NCBI GenBank assembly: GCA_021018815.1
Contig: JAITYX010000003.1
Location: 12,853,501 to 12,917,500, forward strand
DNA: 64,000 nt
Source: Talinum fruticosum
Taxonomy: Eukaryota > Streptophyta > Magnoliopsida > Caryophyllales > Talinaceae
Reading direction: 5' to 3'
The translations under genes were made by a program, and so were the position numbers. The first letter of the stretch is position 1; every line of letters starts with the position of its first letter. Below the pieces are notes generated by a model. It was not told the DNA's origin, searched no databases, and saw only the letters and a list, made by a program, of their open reading frames with translations. This document shows positions 1 to 12,366 of the stretch, one piece after another.

Positions 1-429
1 TTCAATTCTCGATCTTAAGACCAATGGAGTCATTTTTAATCTTTTTCAGTCTTAGTTTACGTAATACCCGGAGTTTTAATGAAAAGCAATTGAAAAGCAT
101 AGAATTATTGAATATTATTCCCCGCAGACTAGGGGGTTGAGTGACTCGATTTTATTTTTGGCCGGACATATTACATTAGTATCCCTTTGGAGGCTGGCGT
201 TGAATAAATTAAATCGAGGAAATTGCCTTCCATTTTTATCCGAGCTAAACTATTGAGCGATTAGGAATTGTCGTGGCCGGCGGGTTAAAATAAGTTCGGA
301 CGCAGCAGCGTAAGAGGACGGAAGGGAGGAGATATAGACTTGTCATATATGGACCGGTGAGTATTTTCACCGAATTATGAGGAGATGATAAAGCTCATTT
401 GGGGTCCAATAAGGATCATTAACCGACCC

Positions 430-1030
430 ACTTAGGCGGTGGAAAGAGAGGAAAGGAAAGAGGGGTCGGGAGGGGGAGCCCGAGGGCCGGAGAAAGAACG
501 AGCGGGAGAAACGAGAGAGAGAGAGGGAGAGAGGAGAGAGGAGAGAGGAGAGAGAGCGAGGAGCCGGAGCAAAGGTCGGTGGTCCACCTGAACGGCGAGC
601 GGCCGGCGGGCGAAGGGAGAGCGGGGGCTCGGGAAGGTGAAAAGGGGAAGAAACGGAACGAAGGAAGGAAGGAAGAGGGAAGACCGAGTGCAGAGAGAGA
701 GAGAAGGCGAGCGGTGCAAGGGTCGAGGAGACCAAGGGGTGGTCGGTGACCACCGTAGACCCGTAGGCAATAGTCGGCGACGCAAGTGGGCAGCGAGCGA
801 AGGGACAGAGCAAGGGACGGAGGAGAGACCTGAAACAGAGACAAACGCGAGAGAGTCCACGAGACCGGAAACGGGAAAAGGGGCGGCGGCGAGAGAGGAA
901 TACCGGCGGCGAACGCGTAAGGGTCAAACTAAGGGGCGGCGAAACCAAAGACGCCGAACCGGAGGCAAGAGGAAGCGAGAGTCCCCTGAAACCGAACGCA
1001 ATCGAACACGAGAGCAGAGACAGCAAGCAA
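430..1030 (+). repeat. purine-rich (GA) low-complexity tract inside the LTR
   Basis: The plus strand is almost all purine with runs of GAGAGAGG and GGAAGGAAGG. Open frames on both strands (Arg/Glu/Gly-rich on plus, Ser/Leu/Pro-rich on minus) are by-products of this composition. A similar tract lies at 23850-24310 in the related solo LTR, so it is a family feature of the LTR rather than a gene. Confidence 0.8.
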
Positions 1031-1394
1031 CTCGATCAATTCCAAATCCGAGAATCCAATCCGAGGTGGGTAGTCTTATACTCTAAACTATTAGTAATTT
1101 CGAATTTGTTGTGAATGTTGAATGTGTTCTGTGAATATTGAATTGTTGTGAACATTGAGTATCCGTATTGCAAAATAGACCTAGTCATGGTTTGAGATTG
1201 GAAATAAGAGCTTGGAATGGATTTAAAGAATTGATAGGGCTGAATTGGGACGTGAAGGGAGTTACTTGGGTTAAATAGTAAAACTAAATTGAGAACTTTA
1301 AAGAGATTAGTAGTTACTTAAGGTTGAACTGAACGTGCTGATTCTAAAGAGGCTAGATTGCATAGGGAAAATGAGTGGTGTTGAAGTCCAGATA

Positions 1395-2649
1395 TGATGT
1401 ATAGTGGGAGCGGAAGCAAAATAAAGAGCAAAACGAGCAAGCAAGCAAGCTGGCCGAACAGGTCCTGCAGGTGCAGTTCTGGGAGAAAATGTGAACGGAG
1501 GGGCAAATGGATGAATTTGAAGCTGAAATTTGACAGGATGGTCATTAACTGGGCCAAGAAGGTTGTGTAAAAATATTGGAATTTTTAGAGGTCGGGATGG
1601 CCTTGAACACAGAGCTGAAAGTCAGGGTTCTATGCTGACTGTCCAGGATGAGTCTCTTTGTTTGTTTCAAGGGTGGAGGGCAGAGTTCTTCTTGGTTTAA
1701 GCTGAGATTTGGTGGAGATGGTCTCAACTCATGTATGATGAAGTGTGTTAAATTTGGGAAAGGGATGATTCGTGGATTGGGAGATATGATTGATGGAAGT
1801 CGCTGGATAGAACCTGGATTCTGGCTTGGATACGAAACACCACCAAGCTGAATCAAGGGCGCTTTGCAATCTGGCCGGATACGAAACACCACCGGGAATT
1901 GTAAAGACTCAAAGGACACCACCAAGCTTGCCAAGGCTCGGATACAGCAATGAGAATTCAAGAGGTTGATAAATCCATCTCAAAAGAGCAAAGCTCAAAG
2001 TTCATATATTCATCAAGGTTGTTTTTTACAAGAGCTATGCTAGCTGAATATATAATGCCTAACAATGGCATTTTACAAGCTGAAACTAAGCTGGAAAATA
2101 AAGCAAAAATGATAATAAAACTACTAAGATTCTTTCCCCTCCTCCAAGTTAAGCTAGAGTGAATTCTAGCCAAGTATTGCAAAATTGGGAACATGTGGTT
2201 GTGGCTTGTTTTCCCCTTTCCCAAGCTTCTCAATTTGATGCTTCTAGACTTCCTTGTAATGCTCTTCCTTTGTTGCTCTCTTTCCAACCTAGGTAGCATC
2301 ATATGACAATATGGACCGACCATATTTAAGCACTAAATTATTTATGAACATGAGTTGGATAAGGACACCGCTGGACAAGGCCACTACTGGACAAGGCTGA
2401 ATCCACTTGCTTTAACATGGAGGAATTTAGGTGGCTAGCTTTGGCTAGCTTTGATTCTTCTTCTAGGCTCTTAGGTAAATAATTATTTATGAACATAAGG
2501 CCATAAAAGATCACTTCCCGGTTGCTCATCCTCCGGGATAAAAAATGAATAAGGGAAATTCAAGTGTTTTCGGTTCATTGCCATGCTTGTTTGATCTCTC
2601 TTGATGATTTATCTTCGGTCCATGATCAAGGGTTGTCCACTTTCCATCA
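1395..2649 (-). mobile_element. solo LTR, G family, nested in the first LTR
   Basis: It starts TGATGTATAGTGG and ends CATCA, and is flanked by exact 5-bp duplications AGATA (1390-1394 and 2650-2654). It is homologous along its length to the LTRs of the Gypsy element at 42264-47672 and to the solo LTR at 62810-63854. Shared landmarks include 'GGCGGAAGC'-like starts, 'CGGATACAG', and 'GCTGAATATATAATGCC' near 2043. It is the most diverged and longest of the four copies (1255 bp against about 1040). Strand is given by analogy with the Gypsy element, whose coding strand is minus. The duplications show it is a single LTR left by recombination. Confidence 0.9.
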
Positions 2650-4522
2650 AGATAACTATTAAGGATGAAGGGGTGGGACATGGACACGAATTATGAGTTA
2701 ATTAAGCCATAGAGATTTCTTGAACTTACGAGTATTAAGAGCTAATTACGAACATTGGGGAATGATAGGTCGAAGTATAAGGAGGAGTGTAAGTTTGTAT
2801 CGAGGGATGCACAATTGAGACGTGGGAGTGAGAAGTGGGTGACTATTAGGATAATTGAGTTCAAAAGATAATTAAATCCTTGAGATTGGACTGAATTCGA
2901 AGATAAGCGGAGCTAGCGGAAGTGGAGCGATGTAAAGAAATTAAGAACTATGTGATTGAGTTGGATAGAAACTTAAGAGGAAGCAAATTACACTTGGAGA
3001 TGAAAGGAATTGGAGGAGTTTAGTAGTGAAGTAAGAATGAGAGCTATCTAACTAAACATGAGTAAAAAGAGGTTGATTATTAATGTGGAGACGTAATCGG
3101 ATAACATTGAAGCAAAGATGGTAAATTGTGAGAAGTTGAGTTATAAAGTGGAGGCATAAAATAAGGAATTGAGGTAAAGATAATGAATTGCGAAAAGTGA
3201 GAACGTTGAATTAGATGATATCTACTTGTGGTTATTGTGGCTCGGAAAATGGAATTAATCGTACTAAACTAATGAGTTGAGAAAGGCATAGTTGGAAGAG
3301 AACCGAGAATAACTTCATGGTGGCTATTCATGCTATGTGATTTCTTTACGTGATGCTCAAAAGTAGTTTTGAAAGGCTTTTGTTTCTTACGTGAAATGAT
3401 CCTTGAATGCAACTTCTTGTGAACTACCTTTCAACGTGAATGTGTTTTAAAGAAGAAAAACTTATTTGAGAAAGTGAATTTATAAGGGTGACATGTGGTG
3501 TCATGCCTTCCTTGATACTAAATTGATTCGAAAGTCATGAACCGAATGTGATGAATGAGAATGTGTAAAGAGTTTTGAATCGACAGGCTACGAATCGTTT
3601 AGCATACCGAAGGGTTCGAACCGGGGACGCCCAACTAGAAACTTCGAGGGAAGGGTTCTAATAGGGGTCCTGCAGAGGCAGGATGCCCGCCCCGAGACTT
3701 CCCGAAGATAGGTCCCGGAGCCTTTTTGTCGTGGTCGCGCCCGAGATGAAAGAAGTGCTAGTTTGAGTCCTCGAAGGCCCGGAAAAGTTGATTCAACCCC
3801 CAAAAGAATTGTTCATGAATGTGAAATTGCGCTTTTAAGTGATTGAAGAGTCATGATCTTTCATTGCAAGAGATTTCATTAAAAAGTATATAGATTTGTA
3901 TTATATTATTACGTTTTCATCGTTTTCATTATTATGAGTATTACGTGTAAAGAATTTCCATTTTAAGGGTGTAAGACTCCGGTGAGCCCGTGGTTTATTG
4001 CTCACCCCCACAAATTTCCCCCTTTCTCCCCCAGGTGTTGCGGTACACTTCGGGAGCATGATTTACCCTTAGCATATTCCGAACTCTCGCTGATCGGTGA
4101 TCATTGACCATTGAAGTGACTCAAGTGGCTGACTTGCATTCTTATGTTTTAAATGTTGTATGTGTAATTTAGTCCATATAGTTGTACCAAGTGTGTAATG
4201 AACCATTTAGATTGTTTTAAGTTTTATAGCATGATTGGTTGGACTCCGGCGTGTGGCCGTTGAATTGTATACTCCGAGCATATGGCTCGTTGAGTTATAT
4301 TATGCTTTTATGCAGGGTTTTAAGGCATTGAGCCTATGAGATAGTTCATATTACAAATACAACTCTGCCGAAATTTTGGGAAATCTGAAATTCTTTTGGG
4401 AATCCTCCTTTATTATCTTTAAGTTGAGTTTAGACAGCCAAACCAACACCGTAAAGAGCCTTGGGAGTTCCTTTAAGGAACTCGGCGATGTAATACTCCT
4501 AGGGGTGTTTTGGGGTGTTACA

Positions 4523-4912
4523 GTTTCTCCCATATTAAGATTGGAAAAGTAAACTTTATTTTTTTGTTAGTTTTTCTTCCCTAAAAACCGATCGGCGACT
4601 CCTATATTTGCTTTAATTCTTCAATCTTGCTTCTCGGTTATCTCTCAATTGTGTCTCAAAACACAGCTTTATTTATAATTAAATAGTAAGTAAATGAAAA
4701 AAAAAGAGTTAGAAAATATGTATAAGCAACTAAAAATGGGACAAATGTGTGATTATAACATTTAATCATGTGGTAAAATCAACAATAAAAAGAGAGGAAG
4801 ATATTAAGATTTTTTTAAGACAAGGAAAAAAAAAAGATAGAGATGAGGGGCTGCTAGAACTCTCGAGAATATATCAGTGAAGTGGGGGTTATAAAACAAG
4901 CAAACACACATT
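4523..4912. other. no recognisable gene
   Basis: AT-rich sequence between the LTR end and a CACTA-like terminus. I see no coding similarity, RNA gene or repeat end in it. Confidence 0.6.
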
Positions 4913-5330
4913 CACTACTAGAAAAAAGGGTTCTAACGACGAATAAATTGGTCGTTAAAAGTACATTTTATCGTCGTTAAAAGTGATTAACAACCAAAAA
5001 ATTTTGGTCGTCAGTCGTCGTTAGTGGTTCCCTCGTTAATACTTTTAACGATGACTTTAAAATTTTCGTCGTCACTTAAAATAACGATGAAACAAGATGT
5101 CGTCATAATTAGTTGATTGTTTAACGATGAACCGCATATCATTAACGACAAAATTTTTCGTTGTAGATTTAAAAGAACCATAAATACAAAAATTAAAATC
5201 ATGATCATTAATAACCAATTTGGTTTATCGTTAGTTCTTTAACGATTAACATTTTCATCGTTAATAATATTATGGATAACCTAAATATATAATTTTGTCA
5301 ATTATCTATAAAATAATGTAATAAACTATT
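4913..5330 (+). mobile_element. CACTA-like DNA transposon left end with subterminal repeats
   Basis: CACTACTAGAAAAAAGGG starts at 4913, the canonical terminus of plant CACTA (En/Spm) elements. It is followed by many short direct and inverted copies of a TAACGACGA / GGTCGTTAA motif up to about 5270, as expected for subterminal transposase-binding repeats. I could not find the partner terminus (CTAGTAGTG) or any transposase coding sequence to the right, so this is either the end of a non-autonomous element or a truncated one. The gene fragment at about 5.9-6.4 kb may lie inside it. Confidence 0.6.
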
Positions 5331-5941
5331 GATCACTAATATATAGTAACAAAAAACTCAAATTGATATGTATTAATTCCTTTGAATACCACTCGGTTTG
5401 TGAATACACAATATAAAATATAACCTAATACCAAAAGTATCCTAAAACACATAATCTAAAAACAATCGAGGAAACTAGAAGTTCTTATAGTAATTGATAT
5501 CCGAGTACAAGCAATATTAACCAAAAACTAAAAAAAAAAAAATTAAGTCCTCTAAATGATTTAGAAAGTATAAATCTTCATCAACTACTCATAAAAGGTA
5601 AAGAAGTGTTGGAACTTGAATGCACAGTCCACATCTCCAAACAAGTCCACATCTCGCAAAAAATAGAGAATTATTAGAACTTTTACAAAATTACAAAAGT
5701 ATTCAACTTCTTATCAAACAAACATATGTAACTCAAACAAACCCACATACCAGGAACCAGAAATGACTCGACAGACATACAAGACTTCTTCCCTAATCTG
5801 GTGGAATTAATCATCTTCCTACAATATGTTAAAATTAAATAAAATTAAATCATTTCCTAAAATAAACATGTCAATACAAGATTTACAAGCAAATGGCTGC
5901 CACAGATTGCTCGTAGATGGTCTGCTGCAGATAGCTGCTGG

Positions 5942-6400
5942 CTATAGCAGTCTTCTAGGCCTACCCCTCTTATTAGCTGTATCTTCATTTCCAAAAGAGT
6001 GTTCTGAATCTGAATATGCCTCCTTGGTCTGGGATTTCAACCTCCTTTAAGCCTTTCTTTTGCAGAGCTGGCATCTTTTTCTGAAGAGCTATCTCGTATC
6101 GGAATCTATAGATTTTGACTTTCTCTTAGCCTTCTTTCTTTTTGAATCAGTCGATTCTAAATTTTCTAAGGAATTGTCTGAATCGGTACCTACATCATTA
6201 CTACCCATGTCTATATCACCAACCGTTTCCTGTTTATCCGAGGCATCGGAACTTTTCCATGGATTTTTGCCTGGGCAACTTCATCCGAAGTTATAGAAAA
6301 CCTCCTTTTTGTTCTATCCAATAATCCTTGAAGAGATATTCCCAGCTACTTTTATCATCAAACGTGACCTGACCCCGCAATAGAGTTACTAAGAAGGATA
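5942..6400 (-). pseudogene. decayed fragment of a nuclear-type protein gene with an AT-hook
   Basis: Reading the minus strand from about 6390, I see in order: a short segment with 'SSWEYLFKDYWIEQK', an acidic Ser/Asp-rich stretch, a Lys/Arg-rich stretch, and an AT-hook core KRGRPRR shortly before a stop at 5942-5944. At least two frame changes are needed to follow it, so it is not translatable as it stands. The plus-strand open frames across 5826-6324 are antisense to it. I do not recognise the parent gene. The AT-hook and alternating acidic/basic blocks suggest a chromatin or DNA-binding protein, by inference only. Its position next to a CACTA-like end suggests a captured host gene piece. 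Confidence 0.45.
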
Positions 6401-7190
6401 AGCTTAAATTATTCAAGTAAAATTGCAATAAGTCGGTTTCTTCATTCAGTCAAAATCATTCAGCAGAAACAAAAGCAACATTGGAAGCGAAAGACCATAC
6501 TAATTTCTACAACCAACCTTTGTGTTCCCAATGTCAAAATCGTGCAATTTACATCGGAGCAACTCCTTAATGCAACTCAAAAGCAGTTGCAACATATTAA
6601 AACTATTCCTTCCCCCAAGCTCCTCGAGGAGACAGATACTCAATTACTGTTTGCAATTATCATCACAAAAACAAGGAAAAGGAATATTACAAAAGGATTA
6701 AACCTTAAGAAATTCAAGGGAAAAAGTCAAAGTTCAAGTGCTATATTACACCCATTACAAATCATCTAGCTCTACTACTATGCCACCATAGGAAATTTGG
6801 TTATGTCCCATAGACCAAGACTGAGTTTGGGGAGTGCTGCATTTTAGCTCCAAAACAATCCACCTGTACTAGGAGCACGCATCCCACACCAAAAATGGAA
6901 CCCGCCAAAAATGGAAACTTTTCATTTTTGGAAAGTTGCTATGGCCGGCTCCGCTCACCTTGCAAAATTTAAGTGAAATGCAACGTTTTGCCCCGAAGAC
7001 TCATTTGGAAACATGCTAGGGCACAAAACCCTAGAAATCCCTTGGTGGCCGGCGTCGGCTGTCCCGATTTTATCCGGTTTTATCTCTTCTTCATCCGGTT
7101 CAATCTCGGGATATCTTAGCCCGGTTTTGCTGCTATTTCCGAATGGCCGGTCGAGCTAACCCTAAGTTCTTTCCTTGACCTAACATCTTC

Positions 7191-7198
7191 CTATAAAT
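7191..7198 (+). promoter_or_regulatory. TATA box of the LTR
   Basis: TATAAATA lies inside CTTCCTATAAATAGAGAG, about 250 bp before the PBS-like site, a normal position for an LTR promoter. Confidence 0.5.
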
Positions 7199-8027
7199 AG
7201 AGAGACTTGGCTCTTATTCACACATGGCTCATCCCTCAAGGTTACTTCCTTTTCAGCCTATTCACATTCTACTCCTCACTCCTACTACATCCGAACCCGA
7301 AGCCTCCATATACATCCATCTCCTTTACCTACCTACACTCAAAACTCACAAAAAGCCCCTTTAATCATTCTTTCCAACTATCTAAAACTACGCCAATCAT
7401 TCGTGGGGAAGCTCGTGTGGTAGGTTGGTTTTGGTCGTGGTTCCTATAGTGGCGACTCCACTAGGGATAAATTTTTTGTTAAGAGGGCGAAACTTGAATA
7501 CTTGAGTAGTGTATTTTAATAATGTGCTTGCATTAGACATCCTGCATTTAGCAAACTTTCAACATAGTTTAAATATTATTTTTGGACCCCTAGGAAGTAT
7601 TTATTTTACCGCTATTTAACCCTTCTACAATGAGGCTTCCACTGGATCCTAAGCGGGCCCAATTAGGCTTGATTGCCCAGGGAAACGATACCTCATCCCT
7701 TGTAGCACGTGATCTTGGTTCAAACCGTTTGATTCACCAAGAGGCACCTAGGACTCTGGCCTTTTCTCCTACCGTGCCCCACACGGAGGACCAAATCCTC
7801 GGATTATGAGTCATCATGTATCCTACCGTGTCTAAACCTCTTTTGACCCTAGACCCTTTGACTATTAGGTGGTCCCCCTCTTCATTTGCATGCTTCGATG
7901 AGTGTGTTTGTTTTTAGATTTAATCTTATACTTATGAGCCTTTATGAATAGGTAAGGAGCGCTGAATAATCCTTGCATGGGTGCAAAAATAAAAGTCAAA
8001 ATAAAACTTTGAGTCAATCCAATTTTG

Positions 8028-8640
8028 TGCATTTTAGCCAAAAGTCCAAAAATTACCTTCCTTTTTAGGTCGGTCCAATAATTGCATTTCTTATTTGCAT
8101 TAGCCAAAAATAAATTTCATCCCAAGTTAGGTGAGTCCTTTTAGCAAAAATAAATTTCATCTCAAATACGTGAGTCCATATTTGCATTAGCTAAATCAAA
8201 AATCATCCCTCTTAAGGTTGGTCCATTCATTCCATATTTTCATTAGTTAAATAACAAATTATCCCTTTTAAGATTGGTCCATTCATTTTATTTTTGCATT
8301 AACCAAAATAAATTTCATCTCAAAATAGGTAAGTCCAAATTTTGCATTTATTTTTTCATTAGCCAAAATAAATATCATCTCAATTAAGGTAAGTCCGTCC
8401 ATTTCACTATCGCATTAGCCAAATTTAAATTTCATCTCATAGTAGGTGATTCCAATTTCACTTTTGCATTAGCCAAAAGTCCAATTCATCTCAAATTAGG
8501 ATAGTCGGTTTTGCATTTTCATTTTTCATTTAGCTATAACAAATTCATCTTCTATTAGGAATAACTATCTATGCATTTCAGCTATGCACTAGCCAAAGCA
8601 TAGAATCATCCCAAGTTAAGTCATGTGCATCGTTGCATAC
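8028..8640 (+). repeat. degenerate tandem array, unit about 45-65 bp
   Basis: About ten imperfect copies of a unit read as GCATTAGCCAAAA, then AAATTTCATCTCAA, then TAGGTGAGTCC follow one another. Clear unit starts lie near 8028, 8096, 8182, 8296, 8355, 8412, 8467, 8530 and 8585. The array lies between the PBS-like site and gag, so it is a leader repeat of the Gypsy remnant. Confidence 0.7.
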
Positions 8641-8994
8641 ATTCCATTCCATTCCATTTGTTTTGCATCGGTTTATGTGAATCCAAATAAAAGAGCATAC
8701 CATTTTCTTTTATCATAGGATAAGTGATTCGTCGAGTCAAGCACTTAAGCCCCATCTCCCCTAAAAATTCTTCCATGAGTTAATCCTCGAGCATACTCTT
8801 TTGGGATACATGATAGGAAATCCTATGCAAATCGTGAATCATGACACGAAGTGTCTAAGAAGTAAGAAATCTACCTCAACACCGACACGGTCAACACCAA
8901 TACGTCCCACATAGCACGTACCACATCAGTACGCCCCACACCTTTACTAGTAACACCGGTGCGCCGCTCGCGGTCAAAGCCTAATCCTCCAAAA

Positions 8995-9660
8995 ATGGCC
9001 AACCAGCCGAGTATACTCCCATCATGACCTTATTCAAAGAGTCTACTGCAAAACTAGAGGCTAAGCTTGATGCTTAGGATAAAAAGATCGAGTCTATATT
9101 TGAAACCCTTAGTCTTATAAGAAAAGAACCGTTGAAGAAATCAAAGTCCAAAGGGAAAGAAAAAAAAAGAAGAAGGATCCTACTCTAAACCTCAACCCGT
9201 GCCTCAATCCGATTCAAGAATAGATCGGATAGAGGAGCTGCCGCGGATTCCTCAATATTTAACCACCACTATCCGGCCCAGGGATTCACTTCAATCCCTA
9301 AAGGAAAACTACCCCTAAGTTTACCATGCCCGATATCAAGTTTAGAGGTTCCGAGAATCCCCATCATCATGTTCGTAACTTCTTAGGAGCAATGACTCTT
9401 AAGAACATTCCGGAAGATACTTACCACATCATCTTCCCATGGACTTTCGATACCGATGTAATGAAATGGTACAATGCTATTGACCCACGCAAGGTCACTA
9501 ATTGGACTGATATGTGCAAGGAGTTTCTACATCAATATTCTTACAATACCGATCTACCAGTTACTCTTTGAGACTTAGAGTTGATCAAGCAAGGGGATGA
9601 AGAGAACTTCACCGACTTCCTAACCCGCTAGAGGGCAAAATTTGTCCACATGACTCGATC
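8995..9660 (+). pseudogene. Gypsy gag (capsid) fragment
   Basis: The clearest block is 9326-9571, with residues such as 'KFRGSENPHHHVRNFL', 'FPWTFDTDVMKWYN' and 'WTDMCKEFLHQY'. This is the pattern of the retrotransposon gag (capsid) domain of Gypsy elements. Reading continues past a TGA at 9569-9571 with gag-like residues to about 9670, where further stops occur. The upstream ATG at 8995 is a possible original start but is separated by frame breaks. Gag would form the virus-like particle. No zinc knuckle was seen. Confidence 0.65.
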
Positions 9661-10826
9661 GGCCATCTAAAAACGATTCGGTCATAATCATCATCAAGAA
9701 CCTCCAACCTCGCCTATCATCAGCACTGAAGTTCTTGCCTATCATGAGTTTGAAAACACTCGGAGATGTTGGCATGCTCGTAGAAGAAGAACAAGTTTCA
9801 TGTGACTAAAAGATCATCCAATGAGCCCACCACTTATCAAGGATGTTAATAAAATTTGCTCTTTCCTTTGTTCTTTCCATATCCATTGTATTTTCCTGTT
9901 TTCCAAAAATAAATAAAAAATACAAAACCAAATCGCTATTTCCTTTTGAACTACGAAGGCTTGATTTTCTCTATAACGGATACGTAAGAGGCCCATGAGG
10001 TCCGACCCCAATCCTAATCTTTTCCTAATGTCCAATTCCCACTTCTAATTTCCCAAAATCAAAGCCACTTTGCCTAACCAAAGGAGCAGAAACTCATCAG
10101 GAAAAAGCAAAGGTCAATCGAGAAGCATGTCATTCCGATTTAACACTAAACTATCAACTCTATGGTTCATGATCGTCGGCAGCAAGACATCGCCGTTCAA
10201 GCACCTACACATTCTTTAGGCTCTACTTTAGGGAGTAGGGGCTAAGTGCGCTTTGTATTTGTCTTTTTGAACTTTTTGCATTATCTCAATAAAAGAATGC
10301 ATTTATTCTTAGAATTGATTCTTACATACATCTCCTTTGCATAAGTCAAAACTCCCGAAAATACAAAACTTAAACAACAAAGCACCCTACAAGGAATTAT
10401 TCAAACGAGCAAGCATCAAGCATCGGATTAACATCGAGAAGGTCACCAAGCACTGTCACCTTCAAAGAGGATATTCTATGCCAAGCAATTAATCAAAGCT
10501 AGTCTCCAACATTCAAGAAGAACTAGACACAAGCACCCAGGAAGAACGTGGAGGCTCAAGATCGAAAGGGTTATACAACCATAATAACTCCAAGAATACT
10601 CGGGGAAGACACAAATCATCTACCTTACAAAGGAGCCATTAACACACAAACTAAATGTTCAAATTTCGAATGTGGCACATCACCCATGGAACATCATATT
10701 TTCAAGCAAGCGGACTTCGGTCATCCAACAACCAAGTCTAAGCAAGAATTTCTACATAAAGATAAGCATCTATCCCTATTCCGACGAAAGTGGATAGAAG
10801 TCGAGCTTCGTGCTCAACAACGATCA

Positions 10827-12361
10827 TGAAGACTCGGACACTCGCTTTATATCTTTCGAGTCATGCAAAAGGAATCGGGTATAACGATGTCATTCTTATA
10901 GAGTTTTGATTCCAAGGCATTCTCTCGTGTCTTAGAAACTTACTTGAGCTAAATAGTATCTTTTCTATGCGATTCGGCCTTCACATATCTCTTTAATCGC
11001 TTTTCGGTTAGCGACTCGTAAAAACTTGTTCTTTATTCCGAGTCCACTCTCACTCGGAATCCGACTTGTGGTTATTTGCTCTATTGATTGCAAAGTCAGC
11101 ATTCGTAGTTCATTTCATGCTTAGTCTACATCAAGTGTTTCCCACTCGATATTTGTTAATAGAACTTGATTCTTTGCTTAAGACTAAGTCTTATGGAATT
11201 CCGAGTATCATGGATATTAGACTTAGAATACTCCATTTCTTTTCCGACTCGGATAATCCGTTGGTTAATTATCATGACTATATTATTATCTCGTGTCTAA
11301 CCTTGGACCAAAGTATTTTATACTTTGAGAACCAAAGGTGTTTTACTTTTGTAGGTTATTCAATCGAGGAATATCTTTTCAAAGCTACAAAAGTAGCCGG
11401 CTTCGTAACGTCAAATCACCAGCAGATATAGCTTTTCACCTTCCCCGCTTTAGTCCCGTAAGATTGTGTCGAAGCCGTCCGCTTCCATATCCGGAAAACC
11501 GGAACGCTAAGCCTAACGGTGGTTTCCACCACATTTATCAAGACACAACCGATGGTTTTGGGACTTCCAAGAGAGTTAAACCGTTGTACAACGTCCATAT
11601 TTCAACGGATACTTTCCGAGTGACTCGGAAAGCCTTTCACAACGGTCACGAGAGGACTCTCGGTCAGCGAGATGAAGATAACGGCTACTCTGCCCGGTAT
11701 TCTATAAAAGGAAGCCACTTCACAAGACTTGAGGGTTGCCGAACATATTGTCAATACACGTACTTGAGCAAAGTTATTGTATTCATTCTCAATCTTCTAC
11801 TTACAACTCCTACTCGTAATTCATTACTTTCGAGTTGTAAGGTCTTGTACTAAGTTACAAACTCTTCTTACATTCTTTGTAAGGTCCCTTGACTAAGCCG
11901 TAAGGGTTAACTCAGCTTAGTTGTCCCTAGCTGTAAGGGTTATCTCAGCTAGGAAGTACTAGATCGGATAAGGGAATTTCGAGTCTAGGAAAACTTGTAT
12001 AGAGTTGTCCAAGGGAGCAACTCGGGTTCAATCAAGTTCACGGTATTTTGTGGACTCAAAATAGTGGATTTGACTTCGTGTCCGGATTGACACGGGCCGT
12101 GGTTTTCTCGCCCCAGGAGGGTTTCCACGTAAATTCTCTCGTGTTCTATTTCGAGTTCATTCTAGACTCGGATCGCCTCGCTGAACGTGTTTACTCCGAT
12201 TCATTACATTCCGAGTCCAATCATTTTCTCGACCCCTTGCTTAGACTCGAATCCGTCTTTGACTCTTCTCTCGTCAAAAGGTGGGTGCTTTCGCAAAGAA
12301 TTTTTCATCACCCTATTCACCCCCTCTAGGGTGACTCGGACTCTCCCCGAGCAAACCTTCG
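10827..12361 (+). mobile_element. solo LTR, C family (Sirevirus-like Copia)
   Basis: It starts TGAAGACTCGGAC, ends GAGCAAACCTTCG (family consensus CTTCA), and is flanked by exact 5-bp duplications GATCA at 10822-10826 and 12362-12366. It is homologous to the 5' LTR of the plus-strand Copia at 54815-56410. Shared landmarks are a TATA-like CTATAAAAGGAAGCC near 11701, 'ACTCTCTAAGTAAGG'-type and 'GTCCCTAACTGTAAGGG'-type blocks, and 'CACCCTATTCACCC' near the end. There is no coding sequence; the 121- and 171-codon open frames are chance openings. Confidence 0.9.
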
Positions 12362-12366
12362 GATCA

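Larger units (their letters stand above)
1..4522 (+). mobile_element. LTR of a TGTAAGACCCC-type Gypsy family, left end outside window
   Basis: The right boundary is GGGGTGTTACA ending at 4522, the same terminus as the complete solo LTR at 23535-26434. The two share a distal block with 'GAGC.TATGGCTCGTTGAGTT', 'ACTCTGCCGAAATTTT' and 'GTAATACTCCTAGG', and both carry a long purine-rich tract in the proximal part. The left TG end is not in the window, so it cannot be said whether this is a solo LTR or the 3' LTR of an element. It is interrupted by a nested solo LTR at 1395-2649. I see no protein-coding gene in it; the open frames come from the low-complexity tract or lie inside the nested LTR. 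Confidence 0.75.
6800..10826 (+). mobile_element. Gypsy-type (Tat/Ogre-like) element remnant, gag only
   Basis: From left to right I see an LTR-like stretch with a TATA box (CTATAAATAG near 7191), a primer-binding-like sequence (TGGCGACTCCACTAGGGA, about 7450), a long non-coding leader with tandem repeats, a broken gag frame at about 8995-9660, and a 3' non-coding tail. No protease, reverse transcriptase, RNase H or integrase motif was seen, so pol appears deleted. The left LTR boundary was not resolved and no matching 3' LTR was recognised. The right side is interrupted by the Copia-family solo LTR at 10827. The lineage is inferred from the layout and the PBS-like sequence only. Confidence 0.5.

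Noticed and set aside
367..1086. Long open frames on both strands (219 and 149 codons)
   Set aside because: They overlie a purine-rich low-complexity tract in an LTR, are open on both strands, and show only Arg/Glu or Ser/Leu/Pro composition.
5826..6324. Plus-strand frames of 60-78 codons
   Set aside because: No similarity recognised; the minus strand over the same bases reads an acidic/AT-hook protein fragment.
11066..11853. 121- and 171-codon plus frames
   Set aside because: Inside a solo LTR with exact target duplications; no conservation of the frames in the sister LTRs.
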